From Paenibacillus sp. MAEPY2 (GTDB lineage: Bacteria; Bacillota; Bacilli; Paenibacillales; Paenibacillaceae): a stretch of DNA of 64,000 bases. This document shows positions 8,227-17,128 of this stretch, piece by piece. Each line of letters starts with the position of its first letter. Positions within the stretch are counted from its first letter, which is position 1. The notes below the pieces were generated by a model. That model made no database searches, was not told where the DNA came from, and saw only the letters and a list, made by a program, of their open reading frames with translations. The translations under genes and the position numbers were made by a program. The stretch spans positions 47,219 to 111,218 of the forward strand of contig NZ_AWUK01000047.1 of assembly GCF_000499205.1 (NCBI RefSeq). Reading direction: 5' to 3'.

Positions 8227-9000
8227 TTATTTGGCGCGCTCCAGATATTGCTCAAGTGTAAGATTTTGGCTCGTAATTTCCCCAGCAATATACACGCCCA
8301 CATAACGCACATGCCATGGCTCATAAGAGTAGCCTGTCAGTTTCTCCTGATCTTTGCCATAACGTATGATGAATCCGTATTTATGTGCATTGGCTTTCAG
8401 CCATTTGCCTTCCTTGGTGTTCCCAAAGCTTTGCTGCAAGTCATATCCCGCTGATGCGCTGGAGATATCCATTGCAAGGCCGGTCTGATGTTCACTTTGT
8501 CCAGGACGAGCACTGGTTTTATTGGCAACGGCTTCGCCTTTGATACTCGCATTTCGATCGAAAATGGATTTTTGCGTCGCATAAGAGCGATAGCCGGACA
8601 CAGCCTTGATATCAATGCCGTCTTTTTTTGCTGCTGCGAACAAGTTCTCAATCGCGGTAGCAGCCACTTTACGCATTTGCTTTTTCGGACTGGAGCCTGA
8701 GAAGCTGAATGGAATGTTAGGAACAACCAGATCCTGAGGGGCGTAGGTCGAAGGCAGATTTCTCTTTTTATTCACAAGCACAACTGTACTTGATAGATTC
8801 GTAACCGTTGCCAGACTGCCACTCGTTTTGATTGTACGTCCAGGTGCATTATCGTGCAGGAATTGAGTGAAGCTGGAGCTGGCAGCAGATGCGACCGGGT
8901 TCATCTCATTCGTGAAGGGCAGTGTTGTGAATGCTGAGCCTGCTACGACAGATCCTATGAGTATCGTGGATACGATAGATTTACGTGTGAAAGATTTCAT
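8227..9000 (-). CDS. D-alanyl-D-alanine carboxypeptidase, VanY/M15B family, secreted
   Basis: 257 residues. A signal peptide (Lys-rich start, hydrophobic core to about residue 26, ASA-like site near residues 37-40) directs export. The zinc peptidase motifs are intact: SGYRSYATQ (135-143), SEHQTGLAMD with zinc ligands His171 and Asp178, and EPWHVRY with catalytic Glu227 and zinc ligand His230. Such enzymes trim the terminal D-Ala from peptidoglycan stem peptides at the cell surface. There is no vanA/vanS-type neighbour, so a role in wall maturation is more likely than glycopeptide resistance. It starts with ATG after GAGGAAC. Confidence 0.92.
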   Translation of the reverse strand: MKSFTRKSIVSTILIGSVVAGSAFTTLPFTNEMNPVASAASSSFTQFLHDNAPGRTIKTSGSLATVTNLSSTVVLVNKKRNLPSTYAPQDLVVPNIPFSFSGSSPKKQMRKVAATAIENLFAAAKKDGIDIKAVSGYRSYATQKSIFDRNASIKGEAVANKTSARPGQSEHQTGLAMDISSASAGYDLQQSFGNTKEGKWLKANAHKYGFIIRYGKDQEKLTGYSYEPWHVRYVGVYIAGEITSQNLTLEQYLERAK

Positions 9001-9154
9001 GATGTGTGTTCCTCCTCGGGTTATATCAATCTCGTTCTTTGCTATATACCGAGTATACTAGAGGATTATATCCATAGATTCTCCAATTGTTTCCGAGTTG
9101 TAAACAAAGTTTGCGAGATTCATAGTTTTTAATGGTCTGTCGAGAAAAAAACAC

Positions 9155-9192
9155 GAAAAAAGACTCTGCACCTTGGGTGCAAAGTCTTTGTG
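9155..9192 (-). terminator. Intrinsic terminator of the HesB-like gene
   Basis: AAAGACTCTGCACC (9159-9172) pairs with 9176-9189 around a 3-base loop; on the minus strand the hairpin is followed by a long T-run. Confidence 0.85.
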
Positions 9193-9243
9193 TGTACATA
9201 GATGCGAATCAAGTTCTCGTCTTACTAGAAAAGAAACTGTGAA

Positions 9244-9606
9244 TTACAGCTCGCACGAAACAGAATTGCCGGAGCTTCCATCAGCCACTGCGCGGGCATC
9301 CCGAACACGGACATTGCTGCTGAGTACGCCGGAATCACTGCTTAATTTGAATGAAGGGTAGTTGGGTTCCGTGTCCAGCTTCATGTGCTGCTCCAGGTTT
9401 AACTGTTGCTTCGGATCCACATAGAACGGCACCAGATTGGTTTCCATCTGTACATCCAGAGCTTCGGGTTCATCCACGATGAGTATGGCAATAATTCCGT
9501 TACAGCCACAACCTTCCATGTCATAGACCACTTTGAAATAACCGGGCTGATCATTCAGGCTTTCAGTCAATCGCGCAGCAGCCAAATCTGTAATTTGAAT
9601 ATGCAT
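9244..9606 (-). CDS. Iron-sulfur cluster biosynthesis family protein (HesB/YneR-like)
   Basis: 120 residues from ATG 9606, which has AAAGGAG eight bases upstream; a longer frame to 9675 lacks a ribosome site. It matches the HesB/IscA-like fold (PF01521) in the shorter Bacillales form: MHIQITDLAAARL at the start, a GCGCNGI motif about residue 37, and a C-terminal SSNVRVRDAR segment. The usual C-terminal CGCG pair of true A-type carriers is replaced by a single late Cys (SVSCEL), so a role as a cluster carrier is uncertain. It stands alone between VanY and the opuC genes. Confidence 0.75.
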   Translation of the reverse strand: MHIQITDLAAARLTESLNDQPGYFKVVYDMEGCGCNGIIAILIVDEPEALDVQMETNLVPFYVDPKQQLNLEQHMKLDTEPNYPSFKLSSDSGVLSSNVRVRDARAVADGSSGNSVSCEL

Positions 9607-9976
9607 ATCGCTACACTCCTTTATATGTTGGCATGATCGTAATGGTAATTGGATAAATCGAACTTCTATAATCATTATACCACTCTGTCAAAAACCAAAG
9701 CATTTATTTTCTTGACTGATCAGTCTGGAAAGTGTACCTTCCTTTTTTATGATGTCCCCATTCATTATAAAAATATTGGAAGTAAATACTGCTGAATAAT
9801 AAGAAGACGGTGCCTGGATGCCCGTCATTTTGTTGATTGTTCAACCTTTGGAGGTATCCGTCCATAATCGATTTTTATAGAAACAACAATGCCTCAGTCC
9901 AGCACCATGATTATATGTTTATAATTTTGGGGAAATAGATGAGAATGAATGTTTCATAAAGGAGAGAAGTGAACGG
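9607..9976. promoter_or_regulatory. Intergenic region with a TetR-type palindrome before opuC genes
   Basis: GACTGATCAGTC at 9715-9726 is a perfect 12-base palindrome, within TTGACTGATCAGTC, a shape typical of TetR-family operators. The first bases double as a possible -35 (TTGACT, 9713-9718), with TACCTT 17 bases on. A second candidate -10 (TATAAT, 9920-9925) lies nearer the opuCA start. No TetR gene is in the window, so the regulator is unknown. Confidence 0.45.
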
Positions 9977-11017
9977 ATGATTCAGTTCGAAAATGTATCC
10001 AAGCAATACCCTGATGGAACCCATGCTCTGCGTCAGGTGAATCTCAACATTAATAAGGGAGAGCTGTTCGTCATGATTGGCCCGAGCGGTTGCGGCAAAA
10101 CCACGATGCTCAAAATGATCAATCGCCTAATCGACCTGACAGATGGAACCGTACGGATTAATGGAAAACCCATCGATGAATATAACATTCATGAGTTGCG
10201 CTGGAATATCGGATATGTGCTGCAACAGATTGCATTGTTCCCACATATGACGATTGCCGAAAATATTGCGGTTGTTCCTGAACTGAGAAAGTGGAAGTCA
10301 GAGCAAATCAAGGAGCGCGTACATACTTTGCTGGACATGGTTGGACTGAAAGGAACCACATACAGTGATCGCAAGCCTGCTGAGCTATCTGGTGGACAAC
10401 AGCAGAGAATCGGTGTATTGCGCGCACTCGCTGCCGATCCCGAAATTGTACTGATGGATGAACCGTTTAGTGCACTCGACCCGATAAGCCGCGAGAAATT
10501 ACAGGATGATATTCTGGATATTCAGCGTCAGATGAAGAAGACGATTGTATTTGTTACCCATGATATTCAGGAAGCGATGAAGCTGGGGGATCGCATCTGC
10601 ATCATGAAGGATGGGCAAGTGTTGCAGGTGGGTACCCCGGAAGAACTGATCCAGCAGCCTGCGAATGAATTTGTACGTGACTTTGTTGGCAGTCCTGGTC
10701 CGGATAGGAGTTCACAGCCTGTATCTGGTGGGGGCACGATGTATGAATTACAAAAGGCTTCCGGAGAACAAGAACGACTAACTTCGTTATTTGATCTTGA
10801 AACAATCATGTCCCCACTCGCACCAGGGCATGTGCCAAAGTCAGCCAAAACGGCTGTTCCGGTATCGATTACGCTGCCGGATTTTGTGGAGATCATGGCT
10901 TTACATGATCATTTGCTGGTCGAGAAAGACCACCAGATTATAGGCCAGGTCAGTCGAGCCGATCTGATTCGGTATTGGTCCGGTCAGCTGCAGGAACGGG
11001 GTGAAGGACATGAGTAG
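9977..11017 (+). CDS. opuCA: Osmoprotectant (betaine/carnitine/choline) ABC transporter, ATP-binding subunit
   Basis: 346 residues. The ATPase core is complete: Walker A GPSGCGKTT (35-43), Q-loop VLQQIALFPHMTIAENI, signature LSGGQQQRIG, Walker B IVLMDEPFSALD and the switch His in VTHD. The C-terminal ~100 residues are a single CBS-like region (IGQVSRADLIRYW near the end), shorter than the paired CBS domains usual in OpuCA/ProV, which sense ionic strength. It overlaps the permease/binding-protein gene by eight bases and energises that transporter at the membrane. GGAGAGAAG precedes the ATG. Confidence 0.9.
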   Translation: MIQFENVSKQYPDGTHALRQVNLNINKGELFVMIGPSGCGKTTMLKMINRLIDLTDGTVRINGKPIDEYNIHELRWNIGYVLQQIALFPHMTIAENIAVVPELRKWKSEQIKERVHTLLDMVGLKGTTYSDRKPAELSGGQQQRIGVLRALAADPEIVLMDEPFSALDPISREKLQDDILDIQRQMKKTIVFVTHDIQEAMKLGDRICIMKDGQVLQVGTPEELIQQPANEFVRDFVGSPGPDRSSQPVSGGGTMYELQKASGEQERLTSLFDLETIMSPLAPGHVPKSAKTAVPVSITLPDFVEIMALHDHLLVEKDHQIIGQVSRADLIRYWSGQLQERGEGHE

Positions 11018-12524
11018 ATTTACGGAGGTGTTCAGCGAGCGTAAAGGACAGTTATTGTCTGCTCTCCTTGAGCATATTCAGATCTCATTTATCGCGTTGT
11101 TCTTTGCCGTTCTGATCGCTATCCCACTCGGCATTTATCTAACACGCAAACCGAGAGTGGCTGAGCCGATTATTGGGGTTACGGCAGTACTGCAAACGAT
11201 CCCGTCCCTGGCGCTTCTTGGATTGCTCATCCCGTTATTTGGCATCGGTACACTTCCCGCGATCATTGCGCTAGTGGTGTATGCCCTGCTTCCGGTACTG
11301 CGCAATACATACACGGGCATATCCGAAGTCGATCCTTCCATGGTCGAGGCAGCGAATGCCATGGGCATGAACAGTCGTCAACGTCTGACCAAAGTGGAGC
11401 TGCCACTCGCGATGCCTGTCATTATGGCAGGGATTCGTACCGCCATGGTTCTGATTGTAGGTACAGCAACGCTTGCTGCCCTAATTGGCGCGGGTGGCCT
11501 GGGTAAATTGATTTTGCTCGGCATCGACCGAAATGACACTGCATTGATTATTCTGGGAGCCATCCCGGCCGCATTGCTTGCGATTTTGTTTGATGTGTTG
11601 CTGCGTCAGTTCCAGCGTATATCGTTCAGGAAAACGATGATTACTCTCGGAACACTTGCTCTGGTGGCCGTTCTGGTGATCACGATTCCCTGGCTCTCCC
11701 GTGGAGGGCAAAAGGATCTCGTTATTGCTGGCAAGCTGGGTGCAGAACCGGAGATTCTCATTAATATGTACAAATTGCTGATTGAAAAAGATACCGATCT
11801 GAAGGTTGAATTGAAACCCGGATTGGGGAAAACGCCATTTCTGTTCAATGCACTGAAATCAGGTGATATTGATATTTATCCGGAATTCACGGGTACCGCC
11901 ATATCGGAATTTATGAAAGAAACCGCAGTCAGCACCGATCGCACAGAAGTGTATGAACAGGCAAAGGACGGGATGCTGAGCCAGTTTAATATGGTTCTTC
12001 TCAACCCGATGGATTACAACAATACGTATACGTTGGCTGTGCCTCAAAAGGCTGCGGATCAGTATAATCTAAAGACCATATCGGACCTCAAGTCGGTACA
12101 GCAGCAGATTAAGGCAGGATTTACACTGGAATTCTCAGATCGGGAAGACGGATATGTTGGCATTCAGAAGAAGTATGGCATCAAATTCCCTAACGTAGCT
12201 ACGATGGAGCCGAAACTGCGATATGCGGCCGTTCAGCGAGGAGACATCAATTTGCTGGATGCTTACTCGACCGACAGTGAGCTGAGACAGTATAAACTCG
12301 TTGTGCTGGAGGATGACCAGGGATTGTTCCCGCCATATCAGGGAGCACCGCTGCTTCGCAAAGAAACGGCAGACCAATATCCGCAGCTGGTCGAGGTGCT
12401 GAACCAACTTGCAGGTCGTATCACGGACGATGAAATGCGTCAAATGAATTACGAAGTAAACGTTAATGGAGCAAGTCCACAACAAGTGGCAACGGATTAT
12501 CTGCAAAAGGCAGGATTATTATAG
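11010..12524 (+). CDS. Osmoprotectant ABC transporter, fused permease and substrate-binding protein
   Basis: 504 residues from ATG 11010 (GTG 11001 is also possible). Residues ~20-215 are an OpuCB/ProW-type permease with about six membrane helices and the EAA-like loop EVDPSMVEAANAMGMNSRQRLTKVELPLAMPVI. After a last helix (~220-240) comes an OpuCC/OpuAC-type binding domain (LVIAGKLGAEPEILINMYKLL, DIYPEFTGTA, LDAYSTDSEL, YQGAPLLRKE), which would sit outside the membrane. B. subtilis OpuC instead uses separate binding protein and two permeases, so this is the fused form, as in Listeria BilEB. With the ATPase it forms a complete two-gene importer of compatible solutes. Confidence 0.9.
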   Translation: MSRFTEVFSERKGQLLSALLEHIQISFIALFFAVLIAIPLGIYLTRKPRVAEPIIGVTAVLQTIPSLALLGLLIPLFGIGTLPAIIALVVYALLPVLRNTYTGISEVDPSMVEAANAMGMNSRQRLTKVELPLAMPVIMAGIRTAMVLIVGTATLAALIGAGGLGKLILLGIDRNDTALIILGAIPAALLAILFDVLLRQFQRISFRKTMITLGTLALVAVLVITIPWLSRGGQKDLVIAGKLGAEPEILINMYKLLIEKDTDLKVELKPGLGKTPFLFNALKSGDIDIYPEFTGTAISEFMKETAVSTDRTEVYEQAKDGMLSQFNMVLLNPMDYNNTYTLAVPQKAADQYNLKTISDLKSVQQQIKAGFTLEFSDREDGYVGIQKKYGIKFPNVATMEPKLRYAAVQRGDINLLDAYSTDSELRQYKLVVLEDDQGLFPPYQGAPLLRKETADQYPQLVEVLNQLAGRITDDEMRQMNYEVNVNGASPQQVATDYLQKAGLL

Positions 12525-12579
12525 TTTGATATTCATGCGTTTGTATATTCACAGTTACACATGAAGAGGAGGAGCCAGT

Positions 12580-13926
12580 ATGACACAACAACCTTATGAT
12601 TTGATCGCGATTGGAACCGGGAGTGCCGCAAGTTCTGTGATTAGCCGCTGCGCCGAAGCTGGATGGAAAATTGCCGTAATTGATGAACGAGAGTTTGGCG
12701 GAACCTGTGCATTAAGGGGCTGTGATCCCAAAAAAGTACTTGCAGGAGCAGCTGAACTTATCGACTGGAATGAACGAATGAAGGGCAAAGGAGTGGAAGG
12801 TAACGCCTCTATTCGGTGGTCGGAGCTGATGGCGTTCAAGCGAACATTTACCGAGAGTGTTCCGAGAGCCAGTGAGGATAAGTTCAAACAGGCCGGGATG
12901 GATACGTTCCACGGCAAGGCTTCTTTCGTCGACGAAGATCACATTCGTGTAGGGGACGAAGTCCTGCAGGGAAAACATATTTTAATCGCAACAGGTGCGC
13001 GTCCAGCCCCACTTCCTATTGATGGTGCAGAGCATCTGATATACAGTGATGATTTTCTTGATTTGGAACAGCTGCCGGATAAATTGGTTCTGGTGGGTGG
13101 CGGTTACATTGCTTTTGAATTTGCACATATTGCGGCCAGAGCTGGCACGGAAGTCCATATTATTCATCGAGGCGAAGAGCCGCTGAAACAGTTTGATTCC
13201 AAACTGGTGGACCTTCTGCTGAAAAAATCCGAAGAAGTAGGCATCCACGTGCACTTGAATGCGGAAGTGAAGGCGATTCGTCAGCAGGGCAACACGTATG
13301 TGGTTAGCGGAACCCGTAATGGGGCGGATCATCAATGGCAATGTGGACTTGTTGTCCATGGAGCCGGACGTATTCCGAATATAGAGGGGCTTGAACTGGA
13401 GAAGGGCAATGTCAGCTATACGAAAAAAGGTATTATCGTTAATGAGTACTTGCAAAGTGAAAGCAACTCAAGAGTCTTTGCAGCTGGTGATGTGTCCGCC
13501 ACGGAGGGACTTCCACTAACGCCGCTTGCAGGCCAGGAATCACGCTCGGTATCCTTGAATCTGCTTGAAGGCAATCATCACAAACCCAATTATAAAGTGA
13601 TGCCCTCGATTGTATTTACCGTGCCATCCCTGGGTTCTGTAGGCCTCGATGTCGAGCAGGCCAAGAAAGAGGGCTACGAGGTGAAGGTAAATGACATGTC
13701 GAAATGGTATACTTATAAACGAACGAATGAAAAATTTGCCATGGCCAAAGTTGTAATCGAGAAGGCAACAGGGCGTATCTTGGGTGCCCATGTATTGGGT
13801 GGCAAAACAGAAGAACTGATTAACCTGTTCGCGATGGCGATTCAGTTTGATTTGACGACCGATCAGTTAAACACCATGAATTTTGCATATCCTACAGCCG
13901 CATCGGACTTGGGCTCTTTAATTTAA
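12580..13926 (+). CDS. Disulfide-oxidoreductase-like NAD(P)/FAD flavoprotein lacking the usual catalytic His-Glu pair
   Basis: 448 residues in the glutathione reductase / dihydrolipoyl dehydrogenase fold: FAD-binding GTGSAAS (12-18), redox pair Cys43 and Cys48 in GGTCALRGCDPKK, NAD(P)-binding LVLVGGGYIAFEFAHIAARAG, FAD-binding VFAAGDV and a C-terminal dimerisation domain. In classical members the C-terminus carries HPTxxEE, the His-Glu pair that acts on the partner subunit's thiol. Here the place is YPTAASD (Tyr437, Asp443). The redox cysteines are kept, so it may be a thiol or metal reductase with altered chemistry. It starts at ATG after GAGGAGGAG and is followed 29 bases later by a DUF1349 gene. 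Confidence 0.85.
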   Translation: MTQQPYDLIAIGTGSAASSVISRCAEAGWKIAVIDEREFGGTCALRGCDPKKVLAGAAELIDWNERMKGKGVEGNASIRWSELMAFKRTFTESVPRASEDKFKQAGMDTFHGKASFVDEDHIRVGDEVLQGKHILIATGARPAPLPIDGAEHLIYSDDFLDLEQLPDKLVLVGGGYIAFEFAHIAARAGTEVHIIHRGEEPLKQFDSKLVDLLLKKSEEVGIHVHLNAEVKAIRQQGNTYVVSGTRNGADHQWQCGLVVHGAGRIPNIEGLELEKGNVSYTKKGIIVNEYLQSESNSRVFAAGDVSATEGLPLTPLAGQESRSVSLNLLEGNHHKPNYKVMPSIVFTVPSLGSVGLDVEQAKKEGYEVKVNDMSKWYTYKRTNEKFAMAKVVIEKATGRILGAHVLGGKTEELINLFAMAIQFDLTTDQLNTMNFAYPTAASDLGSLI

Positions 13927-13955
13927 TGTGATGGTGTGGAAGAAAGGGGAGAATC

Positions 13956-14564
13956 ATGTCAGCTAATTTTCATCGGATTCATGATGCCGAGTGGACAACC
14001 GAACCGGCTCAGGCACGAACGGAAGGTGACCGTCTGATTGTGGAGGCACAGGAGGGCAGTGACTTCTGGGAGAAAACCTTTTATGGTTTCTGTCATCAGA
14101 ATGGACATGCCATGCTTGCGCCATGGGATGGAACCAAGGCAGTTGAAGTCTCATTTGATCTGAGTTCATTCACGGAATTATATGATCAGGCCGGATTGAT
14201 GCTTTGGCACGGCAAGGACCAATGGATCAAGGCGGGGGTTGAAGTAAACGACGGCGTTGCTCATGTAGGAGCTGTCGTAACGGATCGATTTTCCGATTGG
14301 TCGCTCTCACCTGTGCCAGAGTGGGGTGGGCGTATCGTTACCATTCGGGCTTCATATCATGACGAAGCGGTGGTTATTCGCGCCCGTACGGACGAGCATC
14401 CATGGCGCACGATTCGGGTTGCGAGGTTTGCCTATCCGACGAACAAGCAGGCAGGACCGTTTCTCTGTTCTCCGAAGCGCGCCGGGTTCGAAGTTGCGTT
14501 TACGAAGTGGAAAATGACTGAACCGGATCAGGATCTGCACACCGACCCTCCCATTGCTGATTAA
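13956..14564 (+). CDS. DUF1349 domain protein (concanavalin-like fold)
   Basis: 202 residues matching the DUF1349/REE1-like family: an early DFWEKTFYGF, central YDQAGLMLWHGKDQWIKAGVE, DWSLSPVPEW and a C-terminal GPFLCSPKRAGFEV followed by the final strand. The fold is a beta-sandwich like that of lectins and glucanases; members are cytoplasmic and mostly uncharacterised, though yeast Ree1 affects enolase expression. There is no signal peptide. It lies 29 bases behind the flavoprotein gene with AAGGGGAG upstream, so both probably share one transcript that ends at the following terminator. Confidence 0.85.
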   Translation: MSANFHRIHDAEWTTEPAQARTEGDRLIVEAQEGSDFWEKTFYGFCHQNGHAMLAPWDGTKAVEVSFDLSSFTELYDQAGLMLWHGKDQWIKAGVEVNDGVAHVGAVVTDRFSDWSLSPVPEWGGRIVTIRASYHDEAVVIRARTDEHPWRTIRVARFAYPTNKQAGPFLCSPKRAGFEVAFTKWKMTEPDQDLHTDPPIAD

Positions 14565-14603
14565 GATTGGTTCGATGTTGGGAAATGTGGTGAAAACGCA
14601 ATA

Positions 14604-14652
14604 AATTAAACAAGCCAGTCTTCCTTGGTGGAGGAATGGCTTGTTTAGTTTG
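14604..14652. terminator. Bidirectional intrinsic terminator
   Basis: TAAACAAGCCA (14607-14617) pairs perfectly with 14637-14647, with a further inner TTCC/GGAA match. It ends the DUF1349 transcript and can also stop the opposing SET-domain gene. Confidence 0.85.
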
Positions 14653-14763
14653 CCTTAGACAACGACATAGCCGCTGTATCAAAGCTACAACGGATGAGGG
14701 AGCAACTTATTAAAGTCTTGTTCACATGAAGTTGCCCTACTGCTGTAGTTTATCATCAAGATC

Positions 14764-15240
14764 TTATTTGCTTGAGTCCGTGTCGTGGGACGCTGATTCA
14801 ATGTCATCAGCATCCTTGTCGCCATCATTTGTTTCGTTCAACTCACGTATACGTTCCTCGTAATCATCCAGAAACCAAAGCGGGTCCATATTGTCTTCCT
14901 CGCCGTTATAATTGATCAATACTTCTTCACCGGCTTTGATATCAGTATAGGCATAGAAGTCAAAGGTATGGTTTTCGAAGTTGATATCATAGGTGGCATT
15001 GGGTTGGTAGGAATGGTTGATCAGACTGCCATATCCCAGCAGGATAGCCGTATGGTTGGCTCCGTATTCAAATACGTAATCCTCGAGAATTGTTTTCTCC
15101 ACATGCTCGTGGTCTTCATTGGGATAAGGAACAACCGGAGCCTGGTGGATCAGCTGCCCTTTTGGAATGTCTACGGTCGCAAATACGCCGCGGTTAAATT
15201 CCCCATCACCCAATTTGGATTGTTTCACTTCAATCATCAT
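14764..15240 (-). CDS. SET-domain protein (putative lysine methyltransferase)
   Basis: 158 residues. The compact SET fold is recognisable: RGVFATVDIPKGQLIHQAP (residues ~19-37), LGYGSLINHSYQPNATY with the pseudoknot NHS motif, and AGEEVLINYNG with the closing aromatic tyrosine. A very acidic tail (EETNDGDKDADDIESASHD-like) follows. Eukaryotic SET enzymes methylate histone lysines with S-adenosylmethionine; bacterial short forms are poorly studied, and no target is evident here. The GTG at 15246 overlaps the AGGTGA site, so ATG 15240 or 15237 is preferred. Single-gene unit. Confidence 0.85.
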   Translation of the reverse strand: MMIEVKQSKLGDGEFNRGVFATVDIPKGQLIHQAPVVPYPNEDHEHVEKTILEDYVFEYGANHTAILLGYGSLINHSYQPNATYDINFENHTFDFYAYTDIKAGEEVLINYNGEEDNMDPLWFLDDYEERIRELNETNDGDKDADDIESASHDTDSSK

Positions 15241-15482
15241 GTTCACCTGATGCTCTCCAAGAGAGCTCCATTCTTATAGTAGTAAGTCGTTTAAGGAAAA
15301 ATTTTAACCCATCCATACATATAAGGCAAATGCCATCGGTTTCAGTTTGAGTGCATCGGGAGTCGAAATGCAGGACATTTCATTGAAAAATGGTGCTAAA
15401 TTTACAATATGGCGTTGAGTTGTGCATGATATAACGCTTATAATATACAAAGAATTAAGTCTATATAGAAAAGGTGTCATGA

Positions 15483-17039
15483 ATGAGCATATTAAATGTC
15501 GAAAAATTAAGTCACGGTTTTGGTGACCGTGCTATCTTTAACAACGTTTCTTTCCGCCTCCTGAAAGGCGAACACATTGGACTGATCGGGGCCAATGGTG
15601 AGGGTAAATCGACCTTCATGAACATTATTACAGGTAAACTCCAGCCGGATGAAGGCAAAGTGGAGTGGTCCAAACGCATGCGTGTCGGATATTTGGATCA
15701 GCACGCTGTGCTGAACAAAGGACAATCCATTCGTGATGTACTTCGTGGTGCGTTCCAGTATTTGTTCGACATGGAGCAGGAAATGAATGATATGTATGGC
15801 AAGATGGGCGATGTAACTCCTGAGGAACTGGAACAGCTGCTTGAGGACGTAGGTACGATTCAGGATACGTTGACCAATCAGGATTTTTACATGATCGATG
15901 CCAAAGTGGACGAGACAGCACGCGGTCTGGGTCTAACCGATATCGGTCTGGACAAGGACGTTAATGACCTTAGTGGTGGACAGCGTACGAAAGTACTGCT
16001 CGCCAAGCTGCTGCTTGAAAAACCGGATATTTTGCTCCTGGATGAGCCTACGAACTATCTGGATGAATTGCATATCGAATGGCTGAAACGCTATTTGCAG
16101 GAATATGAGAATGCCTTTATTCTGATCTCGCATGATATCCCGTTCCTGAACAGTGTAATTAACTTGATCTATCACATGGAAAATCAGGATCTCACGCGTT
16201 ATGTGGGCGATTATGATCACTTCCAAGAGGTTCATGAGATGAGAAAACAACAACTGGAGTCGGCGTATAAGCGCCAACAACAAGAAATTGCCGATCTCAA
16301 GGACTTTGTGGCCCGGAACAAGGCCAGTGTTGCTACGCGCAACATGGCGATGTCCAGACAGAAGAAGCTGGACAAGATGGATGTCATCGAAATTGCCAAG
16401 GAAAAACCGAAACCACAGTTTAATTTCCGTGATGCCAGAACGTCCGGCAAGCTCATTTTTGAGACGAAGGGCCTTGTCATTGGTTACAATGAGCCGTTGT
16501 CGAGACCACTGGACCTGCGCATGGAGCGTGGACAGAAGATCGCCCTCGTTGGTGCGAACGGAATCGGTAAAACCACGCTGATGCGCAGCATTCTGGGCGA
16601 GATTCAAGCACTGGAAGGAACCGTTCAGCGTGGTGAACATCTGGAGATTGGGTATTTCCAACAAGAGATGAAGGAAGCGAATTACAATACCTGTATCGAA
16701 GAAATCTGGCAGGAGTTCCCTTCCTATACCCAATTTGAAGTGCGTGCTGCACTCGCAAAATGCGGACTGACTACCAAGCATATTGAGAGCAAGGTTGCGG
16801 TTCTGAGTGGTGGCGAGAAAGCCAAAGTGCGTCTCTGCAAACTGATCAATAACGAAACGAACCTGCTTGTACTCGATGAGCCGACGAACCATCTGGACGT
16901 TGACGCCAAGGATGAATTGAAACGTGCGCTCAAAGCATACAAAGGCAGCATTCTGCTGATCTCTCACGAACCTGAATTCTATCGTGATGTGGTTACGGAG
17001 ACATGGAATTGTGAGTCGTGGACAACGAAGGTGTTCTAA
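15483..17039 (+). CDS. ykpA: ABC-F family ATPase (YkpA/YbiT type)
   Basis: 518 residues with two ABC nucleotide-binding domains and no membrane segments. NBD1 has Walker A GANGEGKST, signature LSGGQRTKV and Walker B ILLLDEPTNYLD; NBD2 has GANGIGKTT, LSGGEKAKV and LLVLDEPTNHLD. A charged linker (about residues 245-320) with NMAMSRQKKLDKM joins them, as in ABC-F proteins. These bind the ribosome's E site and rescue or tune translation; the YkpA/YbiT branch is a housekeeping type rather than an antibiotic-resistance type. AAAAGGTG lies upstream of the ATG. Confidence 0.92.
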   Translation: MSILNVEKLSHGFGDRAIFNNVSFRLLKGEHIGLIGANGEGKSTFMNIITGKLQPDEGKVEWSKRMRVGYLDQHAVLNKGQSIRDVLRGAFQYLFDMEQEMNDMYGKMGDVTPEELEQLLEDVGTIQDTLTNQDFYMIDAKVDETARGLGLTDIGLDKDVNDLSGGQRTKVLLAKLLLEKPDILLLDEPTNYLDELHIEWLKRYLQEYENAFILISHDIPFLNSVINLIYHMENQDLTRYVGDYDHFQEVHEMRKQQLESAYKRQQQEIADLKDFVARNKASVATRNMAMSRQKKLDKMDVIEIAKEKPKPQFNFRDARTSGKLIFETKGLVIGYNEPLSRPLDLRMERGQKIALVGANGIGKTTLMRSILGEIQALEGTVQRGEHLEIGYFQQEMKEANYNTCIEEIWQEFPSYTQFEVRAALAKCGLTTKHIESKVAVLSGGEKAKVRLCKLINNETNLLVLDEPTNHLDVDAKDELKRALKAYKGSILLISHEPEFYRDVVTETWNCESWTTKVF

Positions 17040-17082
17040 TTTCAAAGCCATCACTGGATGAAATATGAACCAGCATGCAGAA

Positions 17083-17118
17083 GACAGCGCCATGGTTAAA
17101 TGGACGCTGTCTTTTTGC
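17083..17118 (+). terminator. Intrinsic terminator after ykpA
   Basis: GACAGCG (17083-17089) pairs with CGCTGTC (17105-17111) with extra CCAT/ATGG-like pairing inside, then TTTTT. Confidence 0.8.
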
Positions 17119-17128
17119 ATTGCAACGG

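Noticed and set aside
8227..9000. Vancomycin-resistance gene
   Set aside because: VanY fold only; no vanH, vanA, vanX or two-component genes nearby, so a normal cell-wall carboxypeptidase is more likely.
15933..17120. 395-codon minus-strand frame opposite ykpA
   Set aside because: Antisense shadow of an ABC-F gene with clear motifs on the plus strand; no ribosome site and no recognisable family.
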